This document shows, piece after piece, positions 34,132 to 42,338 of a stretch of 64,000 nt of DNA. Made by a program: the position numbers and the translations under genes. This stretch comes from an uncultured Clostridia bacterium. GTDB lineage: Bacteria; Bacillota; Clostridia; Oscillospirales; Acutalibacteraceae. The stretch lies in NCBI GenBank assembly GCA_937876205.1, contig CALEII010000003.1, forward strand, positions 1-64,000, written 5' to 3'. The notes under the pieces are model-generated. The model saw only the letters and a list, made by a program, of their open reading frames with translations. It was not told where the DNA came from and did no database searches. The number at the start of each line of letters is the position of its first letter. Positions within the stretch are counted from its first letter, which is position 1.

Positions 34132-36663
34132 TTATCTTTTAAGATTATGTTCAACTGACATTACGCCGTTGTTATAGCTGATTTTTACGGATATACGACC
34201 ATTGACAGTCATTATACTGCCTGATATATCGCCGCATTCTGGAATATCTGCAGGCTCAATCACAACATCAGAATAACCTGCTGAGTTTTCGGTCTGCTTT
34301 ATACCGAGAATGTAATTGAATATATATTCACTGACGGCACCGAACATAGGATGTGAAAGTGAATCACAGCCGTCCCAGTTTTCCCACAGAGTGTTTGTGC
34401 CCGTGCGCTTCATATTTGCAAAAGAGTTCTCGCCGTCACTTGTCATAAGTCTGAAAGCAAGTGAGCCGTAGCCATTTTCAAAGAGTATTCTTGTGACAAT
34501 ATCTGTGCCGAAAATACCCGTATCATACTCACCGAGTGCCTCATAGTGAGCGACAAGATTCTGAAGTGTCTTTTCATCACCCAGACCGATGTCAAGTGCA
34601 TACGCATCTGCCCCCTGAATACCGTCGTGGAATGAATGTGTTTCCTCATTATAATACTCACGGCAGAAAGCATCCTTGAGCACTCTGATTTTTTCTGTAA
34701 GCATCGGCACATCTTCACAATAACCGAGAATTTCAGCCGATTTCAATGTAAGCATACAGCATTTTATAAAGAAATATGTGTTAACAAAAGGCTCAACAAT
34801 GAGGTTCTTGTTATCAGGTGCGCACCAGTCACCAAGACACCAGCCGCCCTCTTCTTCTCTCATAACAATATTGTCATCACATCTTGACTGCATATAGTCA
34901 AGATATTTTTTCATTCTGTTATAATACTTTGCAAGAATTGCTTTGTCACCGAATTTTTTATAAAAATTCCACGGAACGATAACCATTGCACCGCCCCAGC
35001 CGCCGGGACCGCCTCCGCCGCCGTAAAAGGGAGCAGTATGCTGAACGTGACCGTTATATATATCCTGACAGTCTGCAACGTCATCAAGCCACTTACGGTA
35101 CATCTTTTCACTGTCGAATATGGTCATTCCTGCTGCAGAGCAGAGCTGACCGTCACCCGTATAACCGAGTCTTTCACGATGAGGACAGTCTGACGGAATC
35201 ATACCGTGAATGTTGCACTTTTGCGTATTGCAATAAGCATCAAAAAACCATCTGAGGTTTTCGTTGGTTGTGGTAAGCTCAGCCGTAACAGGTACGGGAG
35301 AATAAACAACATCAAATCTTACAAGACTTGCCTTACCCGTAACTCTGATATAACGGCCTGCTCTCCATGTAAATACGGGGCAGAATTCTCTCTTGTTTTC
35401 ACCACAGATATATCTGTCGCATTGTTTTCTCCATTCACCGCCTGTATGACGAAGACGGAAATCACCGTTTTCAAGGGCTATTTCGGAGAATACAACAATT
35501 GCTTCGTCACCGGGCTTTGCGTCATCATCAAAACGGATAACCCACAGTCCCGACTCATCGGCACAAAGGTCATAGAGCTTGCCTCTTTCATCTTCGGCAA
35601 TAAGCTTCGGCTCAATGCTGAAATCGTACTTATCTCCTTCAAAGAACTGTTTCACCATAACACACGGTTCAACATCTGTTTCTCTGACATTAAGCCACGA
35701 TGAATCATCATAATCTGCAAAAAGAAGAGCTTCATCATAGCTTCTGCCGTCCATTGTTTCATTGAGATAAATGTTTGTGCGTGTAATATAACTTGTTTTA
35801 TAACGGGCTGTGGAGTCAGAATTGATTTCTCTGACAGTGCCGTCTTTCATTGTAAGAATGACCTTAAAAATAACTTTCGGGTCACCCCATTTGGGCATAT
35901 ATTCTGCGTGATTCTCTGTCTGACAGTACCAGCCGTTACCGATATGCAGAACAAGTGCATTTTTATCGGCAATTTTATCAGTTATGTCATATTCAAGATA
36001 ATATCTTCTCTGAGTCATTGTGTCATAAATGGGGAAAGACACACGGGACAAATCACGCTTTTCATAGTTTGTCCAGGCAGGAATAAACATTTCATCCGTG
36101 AGCTTTTCGCCGTTGAAATATGGCTCAACAAAGCCCATTGCATTGATTCTGACAATTGCCGATGCGACATCCTTGCAGTCAAATGTCTTTCTGACATAAT
36201 AAGCCTGCACGCCGCTTTCTGTCATAACATAACTGCAGTTGTCAAATTCAAATGACTTCACCATTGGCACACGGCTGAAATTTTCATCTGTAAATTCACA
36301 TCCGCACACGGCAAAACCGCATTTTTCATAAAAGCCGACTGCATCTGCCCTTGCGTTTACCGTAACACGCTGAGATCCTTTTTTCTTACATTCATCAACA
36401 AGAGAGAGAACAAGTTTTCTGCCCATTCCCTTTCCTCTCATTTCTTTGCCGAATGCAATATTGTCTATATGATAATCCGTTTCATTCTCTTTATAGAAAC
36501 GGCCGCAGCCGACTGCCTTGCCATCTTCAATGAATGCAAGAAAATCGGCTGAATTTTCTTTATTATCAAAAAGTTTATTCTCAGGATATCCCTGCTCTGA
36601 AGAAAACACCTGTTTTCTCAGCTCTGAAACAGCTTCACCCTGAACAATCTTTATTTCTGACAT
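34132..36663 (-). CDS. GNAT acetyltransferase-GH78 alpha-L-rhamnosidase-like fusion
   Basis: The 843-residue protein joins two domains. Residues 1-135 are a GNAT N-acetyltransferase with the acetyl-CoA loop RGKGMGRKL (residues 76-84) and the typical NARADAVGFYEKCGF end. Residues about 145-843 are a GH78-like glycosidase: a jelly-roll part (YVRKTFDCKD, FNGEKLTDEMF), then an (alpha/alpha)6 barrel. The barrel has SDCPHRERLGYTGDGQ (Asp492, Glu497, Asp504 match the catalytic region) and TLWENWDG with the C-terminal Glu. The frame is uninterrupted through the junction, with no stop or internal ribosome site seen. There is no signal peptide, so it acts in the cytoplasm. The gene starts 5 bases after the LacZ-type gene and is translationally coupled to it. 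GGAG supports the ATG at 36663. Confidence 0.85.
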   Translation of the reverse strand: MSEIKIVQGEAVSELRKQVFSSEQGYPENKLFDNKENSADFLAFIEDGKAVGCGRFYKENETDYHIDNIAFGKEMRGKGMGRKLVLSLVDECKKKGSQRVTVNARADAVGFYEKCGFAVCGCEFTDENFSRVPMVKSFEFDNCSYVMTESGVQAYYVRKTFDCKDVASAIVRINAMGFVEPYFNGEKLTDEMFIPAWTNYEKRDLSRVSFPIYDTMTQRRYYLEYDITDKIADKNALVLHIGNGWYCQTENHAEYMPKWGDPKVIFKVILTMKDGTVREINSDSTARYKTSYITRTNIYLNETMDGRSYDEALLFADYDDSSWLNVRETDVEPCVMVKQFFEGDKYDFSIEPKLIAEDERGKLYDLCADESGLWVIRFDDDAKPGDEAIVVFSEIALENGDFRLRHTGGEWRKQCDRYICGENKREFCPVFTWRAGRYIRVTGKASLVRFDVVYSPVPVTAELTTTNENLRWFFDAYCNTQKCNIHGMIPSDCPHRERLGYTGDGQLCSAAGMTIFDSEKMYRKWLDDVADCQDIYNGHVQHTAPFYGGGGGPGGWGGAMVIVPWNFYKKFGDKAILAKYYNRMKKYLDYMQSRCDDNIVMREEEGGWCLGDWCAPDNKNLIVEPFVNTYFFIKCCMLTLKSAEILGYCEDVPMLTEKIRVLKDAFCREYYNEETHSFHDGIQGADAYALDIGLGDEKTLQNLVAHYEALGEYDTGIFGTDIVTRILFENGYGSLAFRLMTSDGENSFANMKRTGTNTLWENWDGCDSLSHPMFGAVSEYIFNYILGIKQTENSAGYSDVVIEPADIPECGDISGSIMTVNGRISVKISYNNGVMSVEHNLKR

Positions 36664-36668
36664 TAAAA

Positions 36669-39600
36669 TCACTCCGTCACAACAGTGAATTCATAAATAA
36701 GCATACTGTCTTCTTCAATCTCATACTTACTCAGAGTATTGGGACCGCAGCTGCCTGTACCTGTACCTCTGACATAACCGTCAACTGTAAGGATTGTTGA
36801 ATCAACAGTGACAATATCCTCCTGATGCTTTGCCTTATAAAGGTTTTCCGGAGTATAATCGTGAATATTGAAAGCAAATCTTCCCTCTGCATAGACACGC
36901 AGTGAATGACCTGCATTATCAGAAACGTCAAGCCACTTTACATTGCAATGCTCGCCGTTATCCTGAGGATAAATATATGGCTCGTGCATTTCGTGAACTG
37001 TTGACTTATAAATACCTACAGGAGCCTGAGCAAGGAAATCGGGCAGATTTTCTCTTGCACCTCTGCCGTAATATTCAACCTCAGTGAAATCGCCGGGAAG
37101 CTCAACGGTCATACCGAATCTGGGAAGGTCAATCTTCTCATCAATAACCTTATTGAGCATTGCTGTAACTCTCATTTCACCAATGGGTGAAATCTTATAG
37201 TTTACTATACACTCAAACAGGTCCTGCTTCTTGCCTTTGAGAGTAAACAGCGCAACAACACACGCACAGTTGCCGTCAAAGCAGACTTCGAGTCCGTCTG
37301 AAACAACTTTTATGTCATCAAGACCGAGTCTCTCCCACTTTTCTGTTTTCTGTCTGTCGTTATCAAGAGGTGCTCTGAACACATACGGCATAAAGCCCTT
37401 TACACCGCCTGCAGGCTTCTGATTGATATATTCTTTGCAGCCCTTTTTATAAGAAACAAGGTTGCCGCTTTCTGCTCTGAAAACAACTTCACCGCCGTCG
37501 AATTTCACTTTAACCTTACTTCCGTCCGACTCAACAGCAATTCTGCCTGTTTTATAAAGCTCGTAGGAAACTTCAACATCATTGAGAACAATCTGCTCTC
37601 TTGAAATCTCTCTGTCACCGTCACAGCAGATAAATGTGATAATAAAATCATTATCTGTGTTGATTTCTTTATAGTCGATTTCAACTTCCATTGTCTGTTC
37701 AGGCTCAATATCAAGATTTATAGTGCCTTTGTCGTATGCAACGCCGTTTCTTTCAAGAATCCACTTCATTGAAAGATATGAAGCATTTCTGAATCTGTTT
37801 GTGTTGGTGAAAGCAAAAATATTGCCTTCCTTACAGGAAACTCTGACGGGACGGTAAATCTCTTTCATCTGGAGAGCACCTGTGTGAGGTGTTCTGTCAG
37901 GATACATAAGACCGTCAACGCAGAAATTGCCGTCGTGACGCTTTTCTTTATGGTCTCCGCCGTAAGTATACTGATAAGGATACTTCGGGTCATCGGGTGC
38001 GTGATAAACAGCGTGGTCTACCCATTCCCAGATGCAGCCGCCCATAAGATTGTCGTGCTTGTAGAAAAGCTCCCAGTATTCTTCCATTGCACCGGGGCCG
38101 ACACCCATAGCGTGAACATACTCACAAAGGAAGAAGGGCTTTTCGGAATAAATTTTCTGTCCGAGCTTTGTGCCGCCTTTGTAGCAGCCCTTATATTTGC
38201 CCTCTGCAATAAGCTTTACATTGTCCTGATGAGTATACATCTCAGAACACACATCATAAGCAATTCTCTTTGTTCTCACAACCCCCTCATAATGAACGGG
38301 GATGGGAGTTCCTTGTGATTTGAGATATTCATAGCACTTATCCTGACACTTGTAGCCGCCGGCTTCGTTACCCAGAGACCACATTGTAACAGAAGTGTGG
38401 CTTCTGTCACGCTTATACATTCTCATAACTCTGTCAACATAGTGGTGCTGCCACTTGATGTCGTGGCTTATACCGTTATCATCCTGATTGCAGACTTCCC
38501 ACGCACCGTGAGTCTCTATATCTGCTTCATCGATAACATAAAGACCATAAATATCACAAAGAGTGATAAAGAACGGGTCAGGAGGATAGTGGGAGGTACG
38601 GACAGCATTGACATTAAGCTCCTTCATAAGCTTAATATCCTTTTCAAGGTCAGCGTGACTCATAACATAGCCTGTAACGGGATGTGAGTCGTGATGATTT
38701 ACACCCTTGAATTTTATCTTTCTGCCGTTGAAATAGAACACATTACCGATAATTTCAACTGTCTTGAAGCCTGTATATGAGCGCAGAGACATAACCTCTT
38801 CACCGTTCCGGTAAAGAGTAATGAATGTTGTATAAAGATAAGGCACCTCTGCATTCCATTCAGTTACGGAAAGTCCGTCAAACTTAAATTTCATTTTCTG
38901 TGATGCTTTCTGCTCGGCTGAAACTACTTCCCTGTCACCGTCATACAGGCTGACCTTGACAGTGCAGCCTTCACCGTATGAGGGCACCTCAACATCACAG
39001 GTCATATCGTATTTATCACCGTTTTTAACGGAAGATACACAGTAATCGTAGATATAGCTCTTGTCATAGGCCATAAGCAGAACATCTCTGAAGATACCTG
39101 TCTCACGGAACATATCCTGACACTCAAGGAATGTACCGTTACACCATCTGAACATAAGCACGACAAGCTCATTTGTGCCGTTGACGATTTTATCGGTTAT
39201 ATCGAACTCAGCCGTATTGTGTGAGCCCTCTGAATAGCCTATATATGCGCCGTTGAGGTAAACCTCGATATTATTTGCGGCACCGAGGAATGAAAGTATA
39301 TATTTTTTATCGGTATTTTCAATTTCAAATTTCTTTCTGTAGATACCTGCCGTCATATCCTCAGGGATACCGGGAGGTGTAACCTGAAATTCATACGGAC
39401 AGTTAAGATATACCGGCTCCATATAACCTGTTCTCTGCCAGGTCGAAGGAACTGTTACCTTATCAAATCTGACATATGATGTATCCATTGTGTCGGGCAC
39501 CTTGGCTGAATGCTGATAGAACTTGAAATCCCACTCACCTGAAAGGCAGGTCACCATATCAGAAGAATATCTCTCTTGTCTGACATCTGTATTTCTGAGC

Positions 39601-39704
39601 ACGTCAAGCTGAGAATAGGGTATAAAATACGCTCTGGGCTCAGTGATATTATCTCTGAAAATCTTGAAATTTCTGTAATTTTTCTTCTGTAATGTGTATT
39701 TCAT
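36669..39704 (-). CDS. Beta-galactosidase, GH2 (LacZ-type, full length)
   Basis: This 1011-residue protein has the five-domain architecture of LacZ-type beta-galactosidases. Motifs are VPSTWQRTGYMEPVY with YEFQVTPPGIPED near the N-terminus, GVNHHDSHPVTGYVM, the acid/base Glu in MWSLGNEAGG, and the nucleophile Glu in FFLCEYVHAMGVGPG. The Bgal small-chain-like C-terminal domain is also present (YGRGARENLPDFLAQAPVG, then LDVSDNAGHSLRVY). There is no signal peptide, so it cleaves imported beta-galactosides. The start at 39704 has GGAGGT seven bases upstream. It is first in an operon with the GNAT-GH78 fusion. A promoter with an overlapping palindrome suggests repressor control. Confidence 0.92.
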   Translation of the reverse strand: MKYTLQKKNYRNFKIFRDNITEPRAYFIPYSQLDVLRNTDVRQERYSSDMVTCLSGEWDFKFYQHSAKVPDTMDTSYVRFDKVTVPSTWQRTGYMEPVYLNCPYEFQVTPPGIPEDMTAGIYRKKFEIENTDKKYILSFLGAANNIEVYLNGAYIGYSEGSHNTAEFDITDKIVNGTNELVVLMFRWCNGTFLECQDMFRETGIFRDVLLMAYDKSYIYDYCVSSVKNGDKYDMTCDVEVPSYGEGCTVKVSLYDGDREVVSAEQKASQKMKFKFDGLSVTEWNAEVPYLYTTFITLYRNGEEVMSLRSYTGFKTVEIIGNVFYFNGRKIKFKGVNHHDSHPVTGYVMSHADLEKDIKLMKELNVNAVRTSHYPPDPFFITLCDIYGLYVIDEADIETHGAWEVCNQDDNGISHDIKWQHHYVDRVMRMYKRDRSHTSVTMWSLGNEAGGYKCQDKCYEYLKSQGTPIPVHYEGVVRTKRIAYDVCSEMYTHQDNVKLIAEGKYKGCYKGGTKLGQKIYSEKPFFLCEYVHAMGVGPGAMEEYWELFYKHDNLMGGCIWEWVDHAVYHAPDDPKYPYQYTYGGDHKEKRHDGNFCVDGLMYPDRTPHTGALQMKEIYRPVRVSCKEGNIFAFTNTNRFRNASYLSMKWILERNGVAYDKGTINLDIEPEQTMEVEIDYKEINTDNDFIITFICCDGDREISREQIVLNDVEVSYELYKTGRIAVESDGSKVKVKFDGGEVVFRAESGNLVSYKKGCKEYINQKPAGGVKGFMPYVFRAPLDNDRQKTEKWERLGLDDIKVVSDGLEVCFDGNCACVVALFTLKGKKQDLFECIVNYKISPIGEMRVTAMLNKVIDEKIDLPRFGMTVELPGDFTEVEYYGRGARENLPDFLAQAPVGIYKSTVHEMHEPYIYPQDNGEHCNVKWLDVSDNAGHSLRVYAEGRFAFNIHDYTPENLYKAKHQEDIVTVDSTILTVDGYVRGTGTGSCGPNTLSKYEIEEDSMLIYEFTVVTE

Positions 39705-39733
39705 AAAATGTACCTCCGTGTACAATTTAAAAT

Positions 39734-39762
39734 ATTGTAGCATATGCCGTGTTTTTTTTCAA
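39734..39762 (-). promoter_or_regulatory. Promoter of the LacZ-type operon
   Basis: On the minus strand TTGAAA (39757-39762) and TACAAT (39734-39739) are separated by 17 bases. The start of transcription would be about 25 bases before the ATG at 39704. Confidence 0.75.
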
Positions 39763-39777
39763 TTCTTTAATTGAAAA
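39756..39777. promoter_or_regulatory. Palindrome overlapping the -35 box (operator candidate)
   Basis: TTTTCAATT-CTTT-AATTGAAAA is a perfect 9-bp inverted repeat covering the -35 box of the LacZ-type operon and facing the divergent methyltransferase gene. It could bind a dimeric repressor. Confidence 0.45.
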
Positions 39778-39844
39778 TTTATAAAAATTATGTTATATTG
39801 ATATTAACTTATTTTTAATAATATTTTGAACGGAAAATTTATAT

Positions 39845-41005
39845 ATGAAAAACGCGAAAAAAACAAAAAAAGAGCTGTGTCCCGTTGCGGGAAAATGCGG
39901 CGGCTGCCAGCTTCAGAATATGACCTACGACCGTCAGAAAGCCTTCAAGCAGGCTGCGGTCGTAAAACTTTTCGGCAAATACTGCCGTGTCGCACCTGTT
40001 GAAGGTATGGAAATTCCTTATCATTACCGTAATAAGGTCAGTGCCGCTTTCGGCACAACAAGAAGCGGAATGATTATTTCAGGTGTTTACCAGTCGAGCA
40101 CACACAACATTGTAAAAGTTGATTCCTGTATGCTTGAGGATGAAACAGCAGACAGAATTATAGTCACAATAAGGCAATTGCTGAAAGAGTTCAAGCTCAC
40201 TGCATACAACGAACATACAGAAAAAGGCTTTCTAAGGCACGTGCTTATTAAAAGAGGCTTTGCTACAAATGAAGTTATGGTTGTTCTTGTCACAACAACA
40301 CCCGTATTCCCCGGCAAAAACCACTTTATAGAAAAGCTTCTGTCAATTCACCCTGAAATCACAACTGTCGTTCAGAATATCAACAACAGATACACAAGTA
40401 TGGTGCTGGGCGAAGCACAGAAGGTGCTTTACGGCAACGGGTATATCGAAGATATACTTTGCGGCAAGAGATTCAGAATTTCACCAAAATCCTTCTATCA
40501 GATAAATCCAGTACAGACAGAAAAGCTTTATAACTGCGCAATTCATCTTGCAGGTCTTACAGGCAATGAGACAGTCATCGATGCTTACTGCGGTATAGGC
40601 ACTATAGGAATTGCAGCTGCAGATAAAGCAAAAAATGTTATCGGCACTGAAGTCAACAAAGATGCAGTAAAGGATGCCATTGTCAACGCAAAGCTCAACA
40701 ACACAAAAAATATCAGATTTTTCGCTCTTGACGCAGGTGAATTCATGCAGAATCTTGCAAAAGACGGCGAGCGTATTGATGTTCTTTTCACTGACCCTCC
40801 GAGAGCAGGCTGTTCAAGGGAATTCCTCGATGCCGCAATAACACTTGCACCCGAAAAAATTGTGTATATTTCGTGTAATATTGACACTCAGGTGCGTGAT
40901 GTGTACCACCTTACAAAACACGGCTATAAAGTAAGGGCTTGCAGACCGTTTGATATGTTTCCCCACACAAAGCATATAGAAAATATCATACTGCTTACAA
41001 AATAA
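39845..41005 (+). CDS. rlmD: 23S rRNA (uracil-C5)-methyltransferase, RlmD/RlmCD type
   Basis: The 386-residue protein has the N-terminal iron-sulfur motif CPVAGKCGGCQ (Cys12, Cys18, Cys21). The SAM-binding motifs are DAYCGIGTIGIAAA, FTDPPRAGC and the catalytic YISCN. It should methylate uracil C5 in 23S rRNA, or tRNA in related enzymes. The N-terminal TRAM domain present in many RlmD proteins is absent, giving a shorter protein of RlmCD/TrmA-like size. It starts the plus-strand run and lies divergent from the LacZ-type operon; the ribosome site is weak. The next gene follows after 16 bases. Confidence 0.88.
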   Translation: MKNAKKTKKELCPVAGKCGGCQLQNMTYDRQKAFKQAAVVKLFGKYCRVAPVEGMEIPYHYRNKVSAAFGTTRSGMIISGVYQSSTHNIVKVDSCMLEDETADRIIVTIRQLLKEFKLTAYNEHTEKGFLRHVLIKRGFATNEVMVVLVTTTPVFPGKNHFIEKLLSIHPEITTVVQNINNRYTSMVLGEAQKVLYGNGYIEDILCGKRFRISPKSFYQINPVQTEKLYNCAIHLAGLTGNETVIDAYCGIGTIGIAAADKAKNVIGTEVNKDAVKDAIVNAKLNNTKNIRFFALDAGEFMQNLAKDGERIDVLFTDPPRAGCSREFLDAAITLAPEKIVYISCNIDTQVRDVYHLTKHGYKVRACRPFDMFPHTKHIENIILLTK

Positions 41006-41021
41006 AATTCAGGAGTAAAAA

Positions 41022-42281
41022 ATGAAAAACATAAAAAAATTCACAGCCGTTTTTCTTGCGGCTATCATCTTTGCGGCAATGTGGATTCCCGCAGCTGCAA
41101 ACGAAATATCCGAAGACAGTGCAACAACTGCCGAAACGGAGCGATTCCCTCTCGGCGATGCAGACCTCAGCGGCAAGGTCACGGCAGCGGATGCAAGACT
41201 TATTCTGCGTGTTGCATCGCAGCTGTTTACGCTTGACAGCTACCGTATGTCTCTGGCAGATTACAACAAAGACGGCAAAGTAAATGCAACTGATGCCCGT
41301 CTTGTGCTCAGACTCAGCGCAAAGCTTGACCCGTTTGCACCCGAGACAACAACTGCAGCGCCCACAACAACGGCACCGGTTACAACAACAAAAGAGCCTG
41401 AAACCACGACAAAGCTTACGGACGAAAACAGACAGTACAAGCACGAGCAGAGCAACCTGTTCAAGACAAGCTATGCAAAATCAGCAGTACTTTACGACTA
41501 TGATAACGACAAAATACTTTACGGCAAGAATATGCATTCCCGTGTTCACCCTGCAAGCACAACAAAGATAATCACGGCAACGCTCGGCTGCGAATATCTG
41601 TCAGCTGACTATGTTCTCACAGTCGGTAATGAGCAGTATCTGCTTGAAACAAACACAAGCCGTGCAAACATCTACATAGGTCAGAGAATAAAGTTCAAAG
41701 AAATACTCAAATGCCTTCTTGCCCCTTCGGGATGCGATGCTGCATACACAATTGCCGTACACGTGGCAAGAGTTGCTTCGGGTGACAAAAATATGTCAGC
41801 AGCAAGAGCGCTGAATTACTTTGTGAATATGATGAACACGTACACAAAAAAGCTTGGTATGAATGACTCTCATTTTGCAAACCCCGACGGTTATCCCGAC
41901 AGCAACCACTACACCTCTGCTCACGATATGGCCATTATGACTACAAAAGCATATTCTTTCAAGCTTATCCGTGATGTTGTCTCTCAGCCCTGGGTTACTG
42001 CTTATTTTGAATCAGGCGGCAAAGCATCATACACAAACTCAAACGAAACAATCAATCCCTACAGTGACAGATATTACCCCTATATGGTCGGTATGAAAAC
42101 AGGCTCACATTCACTCGCAGGTCAGTGTCTTGTGACTGTTGCAAAAAAGTATATCGAGCAGACAGGAAAAACAAAAACATTTGTTGCGGTTGTTTATAAC
42201 TGCCCGTCAAAAACAGGACGGTATCTTGACCTGAAGAGTATGTATAACACAGCTTTTTCATATTTCTGGCGACAGCCTTGA
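41022..42281 (+). CDS. Dockerin-fused D-alanyl-D-alanine carboxypeptidase (peptidase S11)
   Basis: The 419-residue protein has a signal peptide (cleavage near AAA at residues 24-26). A type I dockerin follows at residues 45-102, with two EF-hand-like repeats (GDADLSGKVTAADARLILR and ADYNKDGKVNATDARLVLR). A Thr-rich linker (residues 108-131) leads to a penicillin-binding S11 domain. Catalytic motifs are ASTTK (Ser179, Lys182), SGC (Ser236) in place of the usual SxN, and KTG (359-361). It should trim the terminal D-Ala of peptidoglycan stem peptides. The dockerin implies docking onto a cohesin scaffold. There is no C-terminal membrane anchor helix as in usual DacA. SGC instead of SGN is a notable departure. 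Confidence 0.9.
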   Translation: MKNIKKFTAVFLAAIIFAAMWIPAAANEISEDSATTAETERFPLGDADLSGKVTAADARLILRVASQLFTLDSYRMSLADYNKDGKVNATDARLVLRLSAKLDPFAPETTTAAPTTTAPVTTTKEPETTTKLTDENRQYKHEQSNLFKTSYAKSAVLYDYDNDKILYGKNMHSRVHPASTTKIITATLGCEYLSADYVLTVGNEQYLLETNTSRANIYIGQRIKFKEILKCLLAPSGCDAAYTIAVHVARVASGDKNMSAARALNYFVNMMNTYTKKLGMNDSHFANPDGYPDSNHYTSAHDMAIMTTKAYSFKLIRDVVSQPWVTAYFESGGKASYTNSNETINPYSDRYYPYMVGMKTGSHSLAGQCLVTVAKKYIEQTGKTKTFVAVVYNCPSKTGRYLDLKSMYNTAFSYFWRQP

Positions 42282-42306
42282 CAACAGTCTTGATTTATTG
42301 CATAAT
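42278..42306 (+). promoter_or_regulatory. Probable promoter of the GH36 gene
   Basis: TTGACA (42278-42283) and CATAAT (42301-42306) are separated by 17 bases, starting at the end of the carboxypeptidase gene. A second option is TTGATT (42290) with TATTAT (42312). Confidence 0.5.
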
Positions 42307-42338
42307 AATTATATTATATAAAAGGAGCTCAGATATTT

